A stretch of DNA of 64,000 bases from Tetraselmis striata. Taxonomy: Eukaryota > Chlorophyta > Chlorodendrophyceae > Chlorodendrales > Chlorodendraceae. Under the pieces are notes generated by a model that did not search any database, had not been told where the DNA came from, and worked only from the letters and a program-made list of their open reading frames with translations. A program made the position numbers and the translations under genes. The stretch spans positions 147,501-211,500 of the forward strand of contig VCJN01001326.1 in NCBI GenBank assembly GCA_006384855.1, written 5' to 3'. Positions 20,736-33,965 of the stretch are shown in pieces; the stretch's first letter is position 1; each line of letters begins with the position of its first letter.

Positions 20736-21981
20736 AGGCGCCGGCGGCCGGGAGGTCCATGCCCCGCACCGCAGCCGGCGCCTGTGGGGTGCCGCTTTAT
20801 AAATTTGAAATTTGGATTTCCTTACAACTCTGTTCCTGCTCAGTCTTTGATGCTCTTACGGCCATCTGTCTCCTGCCGGGCGGCACGAACCCACATAAGG
20901 CCCACTAATGAAAGTGCGCAGCGTGCAGCCCTCTGAAGGCCAGGTGCTCCATTCAATAAACAGGACATCAGGAAATGCGTGCATTTATCAATAACATCGG
21001 GTGGCAGGTAGCCCTTCGCACATTATTTGGTATGCTAATTATTGCCAGTCACAACCCACCTCCGAGGGATGGATAGTACTTTGAAGCGGTGAGGAAACAG
21101 TGGCAATGCACGCCCCCGCCGTGTGGGCCCCGCCAGGTGACCAGCTAGGCGGTACCCCCTACGATCCCGGGACAAAAGCCCAGATTGAGAGGTGCATTTG
21201 TGTTTTTGTTTCCTCTTCCCGATAGTTGTGACAATGCGCGGCCCAATAGGCATATGGTGCACCTCTCAATCACCGGCTGGTTGGATCACCAGTTGATCGA
21301 AATGCAATTTGTATACCACACTTTATTTGCCCCGCCCTCGCCTCGTTCAATAAGCCCCCCGCCCTCCGCCCTAGGCAGATTCCAAGGCGCATGATTTCCG
21401 TCATGCGCATCATGTACCTTATTCCATCGCTTCGGGTACGACCGCCCACCTTGAACACGCCTCATCCGCTCATAGTTGCCAATGCGACGGATGTTCAGGC
21501 TTTCGTCGAATAGTCGTGCGCCCAGGTCATCAGCTGCCTCCTGGTTGAGATGCATACCATGGCCTGGAGAAGCCTCCCCCACCTCGTGGTTGTGGTCGGA
21601 GGGCGGAGGCAAGCGGGAGACCCGGAAGCTCTTACGACTTTATTCCCGGGCGAGCCAGGCCAGCTGTCTTACAGCTCGACTACGTGTACCCGCAAAGGGT
21701 CGGCTGTACCCGTAGCATGTCGTCCTTTGAGGACCAAGTCCCAAAACCTAAGAGAGCGGTGTCCTCCAAGACCCGGAAAAGAGCCATGCGGATCAAGGGA
21801 GCTGCTGCGGTGGCGTTCACAATGTCATCTGCCACAACGTCCCCAGTGAACGCGGTAAAATAAAGCGCAATATCGAAGAGAGTGCCTCGCTACCAGCAGA
21901 GAGATATCCACACGAAAAACAGCCACGCCCCTACAGCACCACCCGGAGGGCCGGGGAGCGGAGGGGCCGGGGAGCCGGTGG

Positions 21982-22015
<34 letters not shown>

Positions 22016-22185
22016 CGACGCCACTCTCCCTTAGGTATGGGCCTGGCCTTCAAAGGACTGCATGCTATGGGCGCTGCCGACCCCTTGGGAGCAGGTCGGT
22101 GCCGCCAATCCCTCCCAGCTCCAGGATCAGGAGGGCCGGGAAATCCTCCAGCCCCGGCGCCGGCAGAGGCCCCCTTACTCCCCCT
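20736..22185. other. No recognisable gene; inverted repeat
   Basis: The 3' flank of the glycosyltransferase gene contains ATTCAATAAACAGG near 20950 but no TGTAA. A 14-bp inverted repeat, GATTGAGAGGTGCA (21183-21196) and its complement (21258-21271), could form a long stem-loop. A G run of about 28 lies at 21987-22014. No family resemblance was found in the short frames. Confidence 0.45.
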
Positions 22186-22189
22186 GCTT

Positions 22190-22716
22190 CATCCTCTGCT
22201 GCCCCTTCCGTTATCGTTAGCTGTTGGAATCCTTGAGTACTCCGGAGCTCGCGCAGATCTACAGCCCGGCCAACGCACTGGTCCAGAAATACCTATAGAG
22301 TCAGCAGCCGCGGACTCCCAGAAATACAGCACGACGCAAACGTCGCAATGCACCGCGGCAATGATCACCCGGTCTGTGGCGGCCCGCGGGATCAGCTCAT
22401 CCATGTACTGGACCAACTCCGCCAAGCTTGCGTAATCCAACGGCAAGGCTCCGCTCTCCATGTATCCCAGCTCAATCAGGTCACGCCTATAGCTACCCAT
22501 GTATTTGACGACGCTCACAGCCTACACTGCATTGGCGTGCTTGGGCACTCCCAGTTCACGCAGGGCTGTCGCCAGTTGATATCCCGGAGATGCAGGCCGG
22601 CTCCCGTCACGCATCGTCTTGCGCCCATGATGATGGCGATGCCAGTATTCGTCGAAGAATATTCGCACATTCCACTCGGCACAGGTCTCCGGGTAAGGAG
22701 TCAACGGCGGAGGCAC
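22190..22716 (-). pseudogene. Coding remnant of unknown family
   Basis: Two stretches share one frame (22716-22522 and 22518-22189) separated by a single stop codon. They read like real protein (FFDEYWHRHHHGRKTM; YRRDLIELGYMES; LAELVQYMDELIPRAATDRV), unlike the Arg/Pro-rich frames typical of chance here. The source is unknown; given the surroundings a transposon gene is plausible. Confidence 0.35.
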
Positions 22717-24102
22717 GGTGCTCGCCTAGGTCTCAAGCTCTTGCAGAATCCCGTAATGGCGCTGGGTGGTCACATACCTCTTGCAACGAGAAGCCACCCG
22801 CGCAGCGGAAGCCAGAGCAGCAGCCGAGTGAAGAGCAGCATACTGATGCACGGAAGCAGGGGCAGCCACCACAACAGAGAGCGGATAACGGCGCCTGCAC
22901 CACATCCCCAGTCGCTCACGCCCTATCTAGGGCGCCAAAAAGGCGCTGCGCTTCATCGCTCACATGGATTGCGTCTAGTCTTGACCGCCCTGGTAAGGCG
23001 AGGATTAGCAAACGGCAATGACACCCAGTCAGCCCCACACAGAAAATTTATAACGCTTTCTCCCGCCGTCCAGCCATATTCCGTACATATTCCAAGTCCA
23101 CCCACAAGGCAAGGCAGGCGACTAGGAATAAAGGGAAAATTATTGCAAACATCATCAATGCCGAAATGAACACCAAGAGGGCTAAAAAGCCTAAATTGGG
23201 GCATAATTGGGAAGATCTGTGAGTATTTTGGCAACAATTATCGACAGCAGTACATAGGCATGACAACCGCATCATGCCCTGGGGCCTCTAGCAGTGGCCT
23301 AGGTGGATTAGAGGCAGGAGTTGAGGGCAGATTATGATGACTCTAGGAAGGGTACTACACCGCCCCAACTAAGTCAGGGTACGGCATTTAGAAAATAAGA
23401 ATGCAGATCCCACATGACAAAGACGGGAACCTTGTGGGGAACACCACCAAATGCGAAGGAAAGTAAAAGTCGGGATTTATCCGACTGCGCAGGGGCGCCG
23501 GAGGAAAACATGTCTACGATCAAGTTAGGGGAATTCAGATCATTTAAACGACGGGATAACTCATGGTAGCCGAGGCATCTGCCAGCAACGACGGAGACAG
23601 ATTGCATTTATTTCGGAATTATGGAAATCTCCGGGTTCGGCAGAAAGGGAGTACACCGGGTTATTCAGACTTGGCTCCGTCAGGAGAAAACTGTCCGAAA
23701 AATACCTTCACATACCCTGTCAGCATCACTCAGCACCGCACTGCGCCACTGCGGAAGTGCGGAGGGCACCCAATCTAAAATTTGTTACATTTAACCCAGG
23801 ATTCGGAGGTTGCAGGATTTTAGTGCAAAGTTTTCGGCCACCATTTGAGCCGCCCACGCGCGTCGTGATCGCACAGCAGCAGCTCAGGTCGCCAACGAGC
23901 GTGACGATGCTGGTGAGCGCGGCAGGCTCCCAACGAATCCCGCACTCCGCCTGGTGCAAGCTGCCTGCTCACTCCTGCAACAGCCAAGTTCGGTTTAGAC
24001 GCGAGCCGCAACGCGCCCGCCGCGCCGTCCGCAGCGTCACTTCGTGGACCTCCTGGCGGCGGACCTGTGCGCCGTGTCTCGTTAATATTGACGTGGGACC
24101 CG
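22717..24102. other. No recognisable gene; upstream of Nup107
   Basis: Only short frames without family resemblance are present. The last few hundred bases probably include the Nup107 promoter and 5' UTR; a frame is open from 23757 to 24107 but its protein resembles nothing and the splicing phase favours the ATG at 24103. Confidence 0.4.
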
Positions 24103-26985
24103 ATGAGGTGCGGCGCGGGGCCCGCTGCTGCGGGGAAGGGGGGCGCAAAGGAGGGGGGCGGGGGGGGGGGGGGGGGGGGGGGAGGTTCTCACTGACTGAC
24201 TCCCTCCCCGCCGTTGTCTTCCACTGCAGCATACCTCCGCCGCCTACCGCGTGGTCGTCCCTGGCCGAGGTGCGCCCCCCGCTGGTTGCGGGTTTCCTTG
24301 CCGCTGAAAGCTGTCTCACACCTTGCAGACCCCCCCCCCCCCCCCCCCCCCCCCACCCTTCACACACCCACACACCACACCCACACGCACACACACACGC
24401 TGTGTTTCCCCGATGGTGCGACACACGGCGGACTCAGCGGAGGGGTCGTGACGTGCAGGATGGCGAGCCGGGGGGCGCCGCTGATGAGGCGATGCAGGAC
24501 AGCCAGCCCAGCCCCCGTACGCCCTGGAACAACCCGCTGTACCAGCTGGAAACCTCCGCGCCGGAGAGCTACCGGCAGCTGAACCCCACCTACACGCGCA
24601 CCCCCGCCACGGGCGCGCCCTTCATGGCCCCGGGGCAGACCCACGGCGCGACCGCGCGGCGCGAGCTGCAGGACACGCTGGGGGAGCAGATTGAACGGCT
24701 GCTGGAGGGGGGCGACCCGATCGAGGTGCTGCTGGGCCTGGAGTGGCTGAGCCACGAGTACGCCGGCGACCTACGGGACCAGGCCAGCACGCAACTGCAC
24801 CGCGCCGCGCGCCACATCTGCCTCAGGCACCCCCCCCCCCCCCCCCCCTCCCCCCCCCCCACTTCCCACTGCTCCCAACACTTGCAGACATACACACCCT
24901 CGCAAACTCCCAAGACTCCCGGCATGCGGCCCGGCGCTGACCCCACCGCCCCCCCAACCTCGCTCCCAGGTCGGAGGCAGAGGAGATGGATGGGGAGGCG
25001 GCGACGTGGTGCCTGCTGCGCCACCTGTTTGCCTCCGGCTCGGTGGCGGACGCGGGCCCGGAGCTGCCCCGCGTGGGGCTCGCCAAGACGCGGCGGCAGC
25101 GCGCGGCGGAGTGCATCTCATCGGACCACTCCCTCAACGTGGCGGCGCGCGTGGTGGCCTGGCTCGAGTGCCTGGCGTCGCGCTCCCTCGAGAACGAAGA
25201 CAGGCGGGCTCCCACCCCCCCCTTTTCCACCCAACCATCACATCCGCTGCCTGCCCTACCCTTCTGGGTGTGCATCCTTGCCCTGGAGCTTTGCGGCGCT
25301 GTTCTGTGTATGGCTGGAAGCGCTGAGAAGAAGCCATGTGTTCGTGTGTGTGTGGCACGCAGGCAACGGCCTGCCAGCACTGTGGCTTTTGCCGGCAGAT
25401 TTGCCGCACGCGAGAGCCTGTGGCGCGGCACCAGGAGCAAGGTGCGTGCTGGCACGACACCGTGTACCACGCATGCATTAAACTAAGGGGGGGGGGGGGG
25501 GGGAGAGAGCTCGTCCTCCCCCCCACCTACCCCCTCCCCTCTATCCCCCTCCGCTCCCAGTGCCTTTCTTCTGCTCAACGCTGCCGTTTGTGTGAATCTT
25601 TTGCGTGGCTCTGCCTGTCTATGCCGCTGGGCTGCATAGGTGGCCCGCGGCCTGGAGGGGGACCACATCGCGACGGAGCTGGACCCGGACGGGCCAGGCC
25701 GCCAGCAGCGCTCCCTGGACGCGGACAACGCCAAGGACGAGGAGCGCCTCATGGCGCAGTGCTGGAAATACGTGCGGTCAGGTGGGCGGGCGCCGCCGGC
25801 TGAGGCACCAGAGAGAGGGCGACCCAGCAGATGCCCCGACCCGGCACATCGCGTCTAGATTCGGCTGGTGTGTCGGACTCTTAGAAGCGTTGATCGATGG
25901 AGTATACGCTGACCTGCATGGATCGATGCGTCGCTGTTTGACATGTCAGACGGAGTGATGTCGACTTCAGTTATCACAGCCGACCAGCCCGTGTCACTTT
26001 CGGGCAAAGCGTCCATCTTTAGCTCTTAATCTGGGTCGATACCGGGACCCCCCCTCCCCCCCCCACCCACCCCCTCCCCCCACCCCTCTGTGCGTAGTGA
26101 CTGACACCTCTGCGTCCCAGGGAGGACGGCATCCATGTTGGAGCTGTGCGCCAAGTGCGGCCAGCCGTGGCGGGTGGCATCCCTCTCCGCCGGCTCCCTG
26201 TCAGGTGCTTTGACGCTGCCCCCCCCCCCCCCCCCCCCCCTCTCCTTTCACTCACCCTCAAGCTCTGGCTGGCGCTAACGGTGGCGGCGGCTTCGTGGTG
26301 GCAGGGCTGATCGCCTCCGTGTCGGAGGGACCCCTCTGCGACACCGCCAAGCAGCACACCGCCATGCCGGCCGAGGCGGAGGAGGGCCTCGGCGACGTGC
26401 ACTCCCTGCTCAGATGGAGCGCGTACCAGGCCTCGGAGCAGGCTGCCAAGGCCGTCGAGGCGACGGGCGGCGGCGCGGGCGGCGGCGACTACGAGGCCGC
26501 CGTATACGCCGCGCTCTGCGGCCACGTCTCCCGCATGCTCAAGGTGTGCAAGACGTGGGAGGACGCGTGCTGGGCGTACTTCCGCTCCTTCCTGGACGTG
26601 TCGGTGGATGGCCAGCTCAGCGCGCCGTCCGGCTTGGCGTACTTCCGGTCGGACTGGAACGTGGCGGAGAGCGAGACCTGCAGCATCCTGGGCCGCCACG
26701 CTCCGCGCCACCGCGACGGCGTCGCGGACTGCGCCAAGGCGCAGGCGGGCGCGGTGGTGGACGGGCAGTGGCCGCTGAGCTCCATGCTGGACGAGGTGCC
26801 GGGGAGCATCGAGGAGTGCTTCGTCAAGCTGCGGGTGCGGCGGCGCGCCGCATCACCAACCCCCCCCCCCCCCCCCCCCCCCCACCCCATCTGCCATCAT
26901 CCGTCTCTCCTTTCGGGCACTTATCGGGGGCTTCTCGGACCGTCAGCTTAAGCCGCCACTTTGACATCCTCTCTCTCCCTCCCCC

Positions 26986-27021
<36 letters not shown>

Positions 27022-28964
27022 TGGTCATCATGATACCAACTTCTATTCACCCGCCGGGTAGTCGCTGTTCTCCTCTGCCGCGTTTTCTGTCGCGGTATCG
27101 GCTACCACTCCTCAACTGACCACCTGTGCCTGTCTCCCAATGCATCTGCCCGCCACGTGTATCAGCATTCCGGTAGCAGCTGATGCACAGAACACCGCGG
27201 ATACGAGTGCGCATCAGATCCGCGTAATAAGGACGGCTCGGTCTCCGTCGGTCTGCTAGCGCGCCATGCCACGCGGACCTCGCCAGTGACAGATGTTCAG
27301 GCCTCCATCTTGAAGCTGATGGCGCCTGTGTCGGGTCACGTGCAGGCACACCACCTCCCCGCCGCGGACAGCCTCTTCAAGAGGTACCAGACCGAGATGA
27401 TCCTGGCGACAGCGCACGAGGACGGCAGCTTTGAGGACATGCTGAAGGACCTCTCGGTGCAGGTGACTTCCAGGGCTGCGCATACGGTCGCAAGTTGTGC
27501 ATTATGACATGCCTTACGGCCAGCCGCTCGCCCTTCCGTAGCACAAGTGCAATTGTGCCATAACTTTGCAAAATACGCTTTTGTTGCGCACATTTTTTGC
27601 TGTCCTTGTTGCTTTGCGTGACTGCATGTGGGCCTACCCTATATAGGCCAGGGTGACACCGTCCTTGGCGCCGCGGCGCTGTTTGCTGTCGGGGTACCAC
27701 ACTGCCAACATGATGGCAACCCATGTGTCATTGACACATATATTTACAACACTAGTGCTTGTGTGTCCCCTTATGCACGTGTGCGTCTTCTGTCCACTAA
27801 AGCTAGGTCGTGGCGTTCTGCATTATGTCAGACCTTACTTATGCGTCGGGAGTCATGCACAACCATGTTCACGAGGGGCCGGCAGTGAGCCCGCCGCCGC
27901 GTGCTCGCCACTGCCAGCGGGCGCATGTGGTCAGTCATGCGGGGGTAGCGCTCATCCCCCCCCCCCCCCCCCCCCCCCGCGCGCGCCCTCCACTCAGGTG
28001 CAGACGCACCTGCAGCAGGCGTTCTTCAGCGACACTGCCGCGGCCGACAAGCCGCCCGGCGAGAAGCCGCACCTGATCCGCTTCGCGGCGCACCTCGCCA
28101 TCCTGCTGGATGTGCTCGCGTCGCCGGACGGCCAGCCGCGCGACGACCTCGGCGCGCAGCAGAACGCGGTGAACAACCTGGTGCAGGTGCGCCTCTTCTC
28201 CCCCCCCCCCCCCCCCCGCGGGTCTTCGGGGTGCACTGCCAACGTGCGGGACAACAATGAGCGCGATCCTCCACGCGCCGATGAGCGCCCGGGGCTGAGG
28301 TGGCGCCCCCTGCGCGCAGTGCTACGTGGTGCAGCTGGTGGAGGAGCGGCAGCATCGGCTGGTGCCGCTGTACTGCTGCATGCTGCGCCCCCTGGTGCGC
28401 GAGCTGACCTACAACATCTACCTCAAGACGGTGGAGGCCGACACGATGGAGGACTGCCGCGCGGTGTTTGAGATCTCGCGGGACTGCTTCGACAAGCACG
28501 GCGTGTCGCGCGCCGGCGGCGCCGGCGTGGAGATGTACCATCTCGTGGCGGCGTACGCGGCGAGGGTGCTGGCCTCGTGCGACTCGAGCCCGCTGCACAA
28601 GGTCACGGCCACCAGGTGTGCCCGGCGCCCGACTACCGCTGCGATCAATTGCGCCGATGACGGCTGTCCCTCGGAGAGTGGTCCCTAATAGTTCCGATAA
28701 TGAGTTCCCCCCACCCCAACCCTCTCCAGGTGGCTGGCGTTTACCCCAGACACAGAGCCCCTGGCGGTGCAGCACGTGAACTCGCTGTGCCGGGGGCTCC
28801 TGGTCGGCGTGGACATCGCCCTGGCCAACCGCCTGGCCAAGAAGCTGTTTGACGACATCCTGCCGCCGGACCTGGTCGCCCGGTGAGCGCCCGCTGCGTC
28901 GCACCGCCCGATGCGGCATGTGATGCGGCACATCGCACCACCGCACGCGATGGGATGGGAAGCG

Positions 28965-29001
<37 letters not shown>

Positions 29002-29002
29002 C

Positions 29003-29091
<89 letters not shown>

Positions 29092-31250
29092 AGCGTGGCG
29101 CATTCCGTGAGCGGTTGACAGCACCCGGCCATAGCGCACATGGATCGCCCGGGCGGGGCCATGGCGTGCACAGGACCCAGCCTTAGCAAGAAGAAACATT
29201 CGTCACTTCATTGCAGCTAAGGGGATATTCAAATCCGGTATACCGTGGCGGCCCCCTACCGGCCACGCGCAGCGCGTCATCCACGCAGCCACATGCCACT
29301 GATTCACTTGTGCGCCCCCCCTTCCCCCCCCCCCCCCTCTCTGGCCTCCTCCTTCCCGCCTGCAGCGGCTCCAGCGCCGAGCTGGCCTGCTGGCACCAGT
29401 ACTTCAGCATCCAGGCGGAGCTCGAGGTGGGCCAACGCCGCAACACCGTGTCAACCTCCCGCCCCCTCCCGGCAGGGGGGCTGTTCCTCGCATCGCCCAG
29501 GCCCCGCGTGCGCGCTGAGCTGATGGCTTGCTGTGCTGGGTAGGATTGGGAGGCTCAGCATCAGTCGGCGGCGGCATCAGCGGAGGCCGGCGCCGCTCTG
29601 GCCGAGGTGTGTCTGCGCTCCCGGCCCGGCAGCTGTCTTGCCGATGCAGCTGCTGTGATGGTGCGGTGGTGTGGCGCTGCGGATGGACCAGTCCGCTGAC
29701 GGATGGCCGCACCCGCCCGCAGCTGGCCGCCAAGGCGCTCCGCATCTGCCAGGCCGGCGTGGACCTTGTGTCCGGGGGCTGGGTGCGCGGCGCAGGGCAG
29801 GACGCCGGCATGCCACACTGGCTCAGCATGGCGGTTGCGCCGTCCGAGCAGTTCGCGCCGCAGGAGGCCGAGTACCAGCTGATGCCCCATGACGTGCGCC
29901 CCCCCCCCCCCCCCCCAAACAACAATCCCGTGCGAGTGTGCGCTGCCTGGATGCGGACTGCGTTGGGTGCCAATGAGGTGATGAGAACACAGCGAGTAGG
30001 GAGCTGCCCTACCTGCCAGAGGCCGTGCGCCGACTGAACGATGGCGGAACTATAGAGAATGTCCGCATAGATTGCATGCAGGCTCACCGTTCTTGCCCTT
30101 GTACTACGAGGGATCGTGGGTGCATCCCGTAGTACCACGATTGTGCCTGCCACCATGTGCTGGCCGCATGGTCGCTCGCCATCAGCCGCCACCTCTCTGC
30201 CGATGTGTGGCCGCACGGTTCCGGGGTCGGTCGGGGCGCTGACTGCGGTGCGGTGCGCGCAGGTGGCCGCCCACCTGGCGACGCAGCTGCAGGAGCTGTG
30301 GGACGCGGAGCTCGGGCCCTGGGCCGCGCAGCAGCTAGGCGCGGAGGGCGCACTGGAGTTTTCCGCGCAGATCCTGGACGAGGAGGCGTCCCCCGTGCTA
30401 ATCGACATCCGCTGCGACGCCCAGGACGCCAACGCGGTGGCGGTGCGCACCCCCGCCTGCCTGGGGCCGGGAAGCACTCGGCGCCGCGCCGATAACGGGG
30501 CTGATGACGGCGCTGGCGCTGGCGGCGGTGTGCCTCCCGCCAGGTGGTCGGCGAGCTGGTGGGCGCGCTGCTCAAGGGGGAGGCCGCGGCGGGGTCGGGC
30601 CACCAGCTCCGCGGCCTCCGACTGTGCGCGCTGACGTTCGACGCGAGCGCCGCCCTGGCGCACGCGGTGTGCCGCCAGATCCTGGTTCCGCGCCTCCTGC
30701 TGCAGTGCTCCCGGCTCAAGATGGTGCGGCGCCCCCTCCGCGTCGCCCCACATGCAATGCTGACGCATCCTGCGGGAATATGCCTTTTCTCAAAGGGGGA
30801 AAGGGAGGGGGGGGGGCATGCTGACGTGTTGCTGTCGTGCTGGGTGGGGGGCCAGATCCATGCGGAGATCACTGGCCGCGGCGTCGAGGAGCCCGACATC
30901 GCCATGCTGGTGTCTGACCCGAGCACCGCCTGCCTGGAGACCTTCTCCACCACCGAGCTGCAGGTATGCCCCCCCCCCCCCCCCCCCCCCCCCCATTCTT
31001 CTTTCAGCTGTTTTCGCATTGCTGTGAAACAGCAATGATATTGTTCGAATTGGAGCTACCTCAGCATGCCCCCTCCCCCCCCCCCCCCCCCCTCCCCCCC
31101 CGGTGATATGTTGTTTTTGACCACCCTGCAACTTGAGCACGGCTCGCGGTTGCCAACCCTTGTGGCTGATGCTTGTGGCCGCAGGAGCTGCTAGAGACAG
31201 TGCGGCGCGGAAGTGTGGCTTCCTTCTCCGCCGCCACGCCTGCTGTGTGA
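24103..31250 (+). CDS. NUP107: Nucleoporin Nup107 (Nup84 family)
   Basis: Nup107 is a scaffold subunit of the Y-complex of the nuclear pore. Eighteen exons join in phase to about 1015 residues, similar to plant Nup107: 24103-24107, 24230-24269, 24459-24826, 24970-25203, 25363-25441, 25640-25781, 26121-26204, 26305-26834, 27301-27462, 27998-28186, 28320-28615, 28730-28882, 29366-29426, 29723-29893, 30263-30442, 30544-30723, 30856-30963 and 31185-31250. Diagnostic stretches: [28 protein letters not shown], then ATELDPDGP with [16 protein letters not shown] (exons 6-7, residues about 250-310), and [12 protein letters not shown] further on. The rest is alpha-helical. The start is inferred: the 5-nt first coding exon ATG AG gives the phase needed by exon 2. 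Exon 15 could instead end at 30436. Introns 3 and 4 appear to start with GC. Introns carry long poly-C tracts. Confidence 0.92.
28967..29090 (+). repeat. (GT)n microsatellite in Nup107 intron 12
   Basis: About 124 bp of nearly pure GT with two GTGC interruptions near 28995-29007. Confidence 0.97.
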
Positions 31251-32771
31251 TCAAATGGCGTACGGTGGCGGGTGGGCAGTTTATGCAACTTATTGCGTTA
31301 GTGTCTCTGGGATAGCACCGCCGTCTTAGGCTGTAGGAGTGTGCATCATAGCCTGTGCCGTTGGCCCCAACTTGCTGGTTTGGGCCGATGTAGTTTGGCG
31401 CTTTCTGTCCTGGCGGATGCATTAATCAACGGCGCTGTTTGACGTGAAGGCCGGCTGGGCATAGTTGACCTGGTGGCGTCAACTCCGCCGCAGTACCTCC
31501 TTGTTTTGCCACATGTGCAGGCTGAAGGGGTGGCGGGTGCAGCCAATGGGGATAGTACGGGCGGGTGCCTGGCTGGCCGCCAGCTGTGCGTGGTCAGGTT
31601 GGATATGTATCTTTTGTGGCTCATTGTACAATAGGGCTGCGGCGGGTAGTTACATATATTATAATCGTACTGTAGTGCTAGTAGTAGACGACCGCCTGCT
31701 ATATCGATTTGACGGCGGCGGATAATTGTAGAATCCCAATTCATTTTGTACAATTTATTAACATAGAAGCCGCGCTGCGGCGGTAGTGTCAACGGTCCGT
31801 CGTGTAGTGGGGAGCACGCTCTTGTAGTCTCGGGAAGGAGCTGTGCTGAAGGGGGGGGGGGGGGGGGGGGGGGATATCGTGCGACGTTGAGGTTGTTGCA
31901 CAGAGAAAGCGCCACGTCGCCGTGCGAGTATCGGTGGCGGCTTGCCGGCGTCGTGGTTCGGAGCAGTGAGAAGAAGCCCCCCCTCCCCCTCCCCCTCGGT
32001 TGTCGCTCTTCGACTCGAAAATAATCATTCGGAACAAGATGAGCTTTCCAAAGACAGGTACGGCAAGGGCAGGTATATTCTGCTTTCGGCAGCCGCTCTT
32101 CAGCAGCTACACTGCCGTTGCTGAGTCACGTGCAGCCGCCTTGCGTCGTGTCGACAGCAAGCAGGTTAGGCGGCGTCCGTTTCTGGGATGGTTTCGGATT
32201 GCCGGCGGCATCGCGAAAATTCGTCATCGAAAAGCCGATAGATCATGACAACGGCGGCGGAGGCGTCGCAACGCGCCGTGCCGCCGCGCTCCATCCGCAC
32301 CGTCGACCAGTGCCTCGACCGAGCTTCGCCGCATCGACACCCACGCGACGGCATAAGCTGTAGTAGGCTCTGATAGCCTGGTGCAAAACGAGGGATTCCG
32401 CAGACCATCGAAACCAGGGGCGCGTCCTCGCAGCAAGCCGCAACCGCACCGCTACAGCACCGGGTGTGGGTAAAGTAGCCACACTCAGTCCTGCTGCTCT
32501 CTGTTCTGCGCGACGAGCATCCGCCATGCGACGAGTGGACACGCACCTGGCGCGGCATCCGTTTCGGCTAGTCTGGTTATGGAGCGACGAGATCGCGCTT
32601 AATTATTGGCCGCGGTGCGCGCAGGTGTAATAACTATGTCGCGTCGCGCCTCGCGCGGTGCCACACCGTTCCGTCGCGAACCCAGAACGATCGGGTAGCT
32701 GCAAGTAGAATCCGTACCCGTAGCTTCAGCCCCGCGGCGCACTGTATTATTCTTAGCAGCCCCCTGTACAT
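31251..32771. other. Nup107 3' flank; no recognisable gene
   Basis: This holds the Nup107 3' UTR, a G run (31850-31873) and GC-rich frames on both strands between 31940 and 32640 that resemble nothing I know. No TGTAA signal is close behind the Nup107 stop. Confidence 0.4.
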
Positions 32772-33050
32772 GGCTGCTGACCGGCGGCGCCAGCAGGCGC
32801 TACCGGGACTGCGAGTATTATTTGAAAAGCCACCCCGTAGGGCTCCCTGGTCATCGCAAGATCCGAGGGCCCGCCACAACCGGCCACCCTGCTCATAAGA
32901 CCGCTCAGCTCCCTGCCGCACCCAGCCGGGCACGGGTCTTAGGGGTTCTCAGTGCCCACCACGTGGAGGCGGGGGTGGTGCCGCCTGGCCTGCCGCACCC
33001 AGGATCCTCCACTGCTCCTGGTGGGCCGCTGCCTAGTGGCGGGCGCCAGA
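32772..33050 (+). repeat. Dispersed repeat, copy 1
   Basis: About 280 bp, diverged but alignable with 57481-57755 in the same orientation. Shared phrases include ATTTGAAAAGCC, CGCAAGATCCGAGG, CCACAACCGGCCACCC, CGCACCCAGCCGGGCACGGG and GCCCACCACGTGGA. It is probably a non-autonomous transposable element; ends are approximate. Confidence 0.8.
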
Positions 33051-33164
33051 GTGTTCTGAGCTAGTTCATAGGGTTTCCTCCTTTCCTAATAATCGCTTTC
33101 CAGTTGCATGTGCTGCTGGAGCGGTACGGGCTACTAGTTGTACAACAGCATGCGCGACCTTTAT

Positions 33165-33708
33165 ATGATACAAGGTTATAATCCTTACATGACGCGGAGT
33201 TGGCTCGCCGCCCATCCATATTGTACCTTGAATTTGAAGTATTTTATTGATCTTAACCAATAAGAACATCCCCCATGTCTGGGTAGTAACCCGTTCTGCT
33301 GTAGTTTTTGCCTTGAACAAGTAGTGCAGGTGCTATAACCTTTATGATAAAGGTTATAATCCTTACATGACAGGTACTGACTGATGCGGAGTTGGCTCGC
33401 CGCCCATCCATATTGTACCTTGAATTTGAAGTATCTTATTGATCTTAACATTAAGAACATCCCCCATGTCTGGATAGTAACCCGTTCTGCTGTAGTTTTG
33501 GCCTTGAACAAGTAGTGCAGGTGCTAAAACCTTTATGATAAAGGTTATAATCCTTGCATGACAGGTACTGACTGATGCGGAGTTGGCTCGCCGCCCATCC
33601 ATATTGTACCTTGAATTTGAAGTATCTCATTGATCTTAACCAATAAGAACATCCCCCATGTCTGGATAGTAACCCGTTCTGCTGTAGTTTTGGCCTGGAA
33701 CAAGTAGG
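33165..33708 (+). repeat. About 191-bp tandem repeat, 3 copies
   Basis: The phrase GCGGAGTTGGCTCGCCGCCC occurs at 33194, 33386 and 33577, giving a period of 191-192 bp. The copies are nearly identical, with only a few substitutions and small indels. The array ends close to the TMEM209 3' UTR. Confidence 0.93.
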
Positions 33709-33863
33709 GTAGGTGCTGGCGCTTTTTTTTGCAGAGCGGGTACTCAATACCTCGCTGCCACCCGCACAGATGCTGCTCTGCAGCGGCAGCCGCTGGTGCA
33801 GGTGCGGAACACACTGGCACGCACGCTACGGCGCCACCGCGGCCAGCTTTCCATCGCCCACAC

Positions 33864-33868
33864 TTACA
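33864..33868 (-). terminator. TGTAA polyadenylation signal of TMEM209-like gene
   Basis: TGTAA on the minus strand lies about 100 nt beyond the stop codon at 33966, a typical position for the chlorophycean poly(A) signal. Confidence 0.6.
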
Positions 33869-33965
33869 GACTTCCAGCCAGTGAAATGGCAGGCGCGGGA
33901 CCCTATGGGTACAGTCCACGAGGCGCCGGGGGGGCTGTGCGGCTGGGCAACGGACGCCCCCGCGA

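Noticed and set aside
23757-24107. A longer Nup107 N terminus from an open frame starting at 23757 or 23907
   Set aside because: Its exon would end in phase 0, while the second exon (24230) needs phase 2; the ATG at 24103 fits exactly. The upstream protein also resembles nothing in the family.
28883-29199. Frames rich in Cys-Val or Thr-His dipeptides
   Set aside because: They are translations of the (GT)n microsatellite in a Nup107 intron.
24230-29400. Several long frames inside Nup107 on both strands
   Set aside because: They cross introns and poly-C tracts and are GC-driven shadows of the spliced exons.
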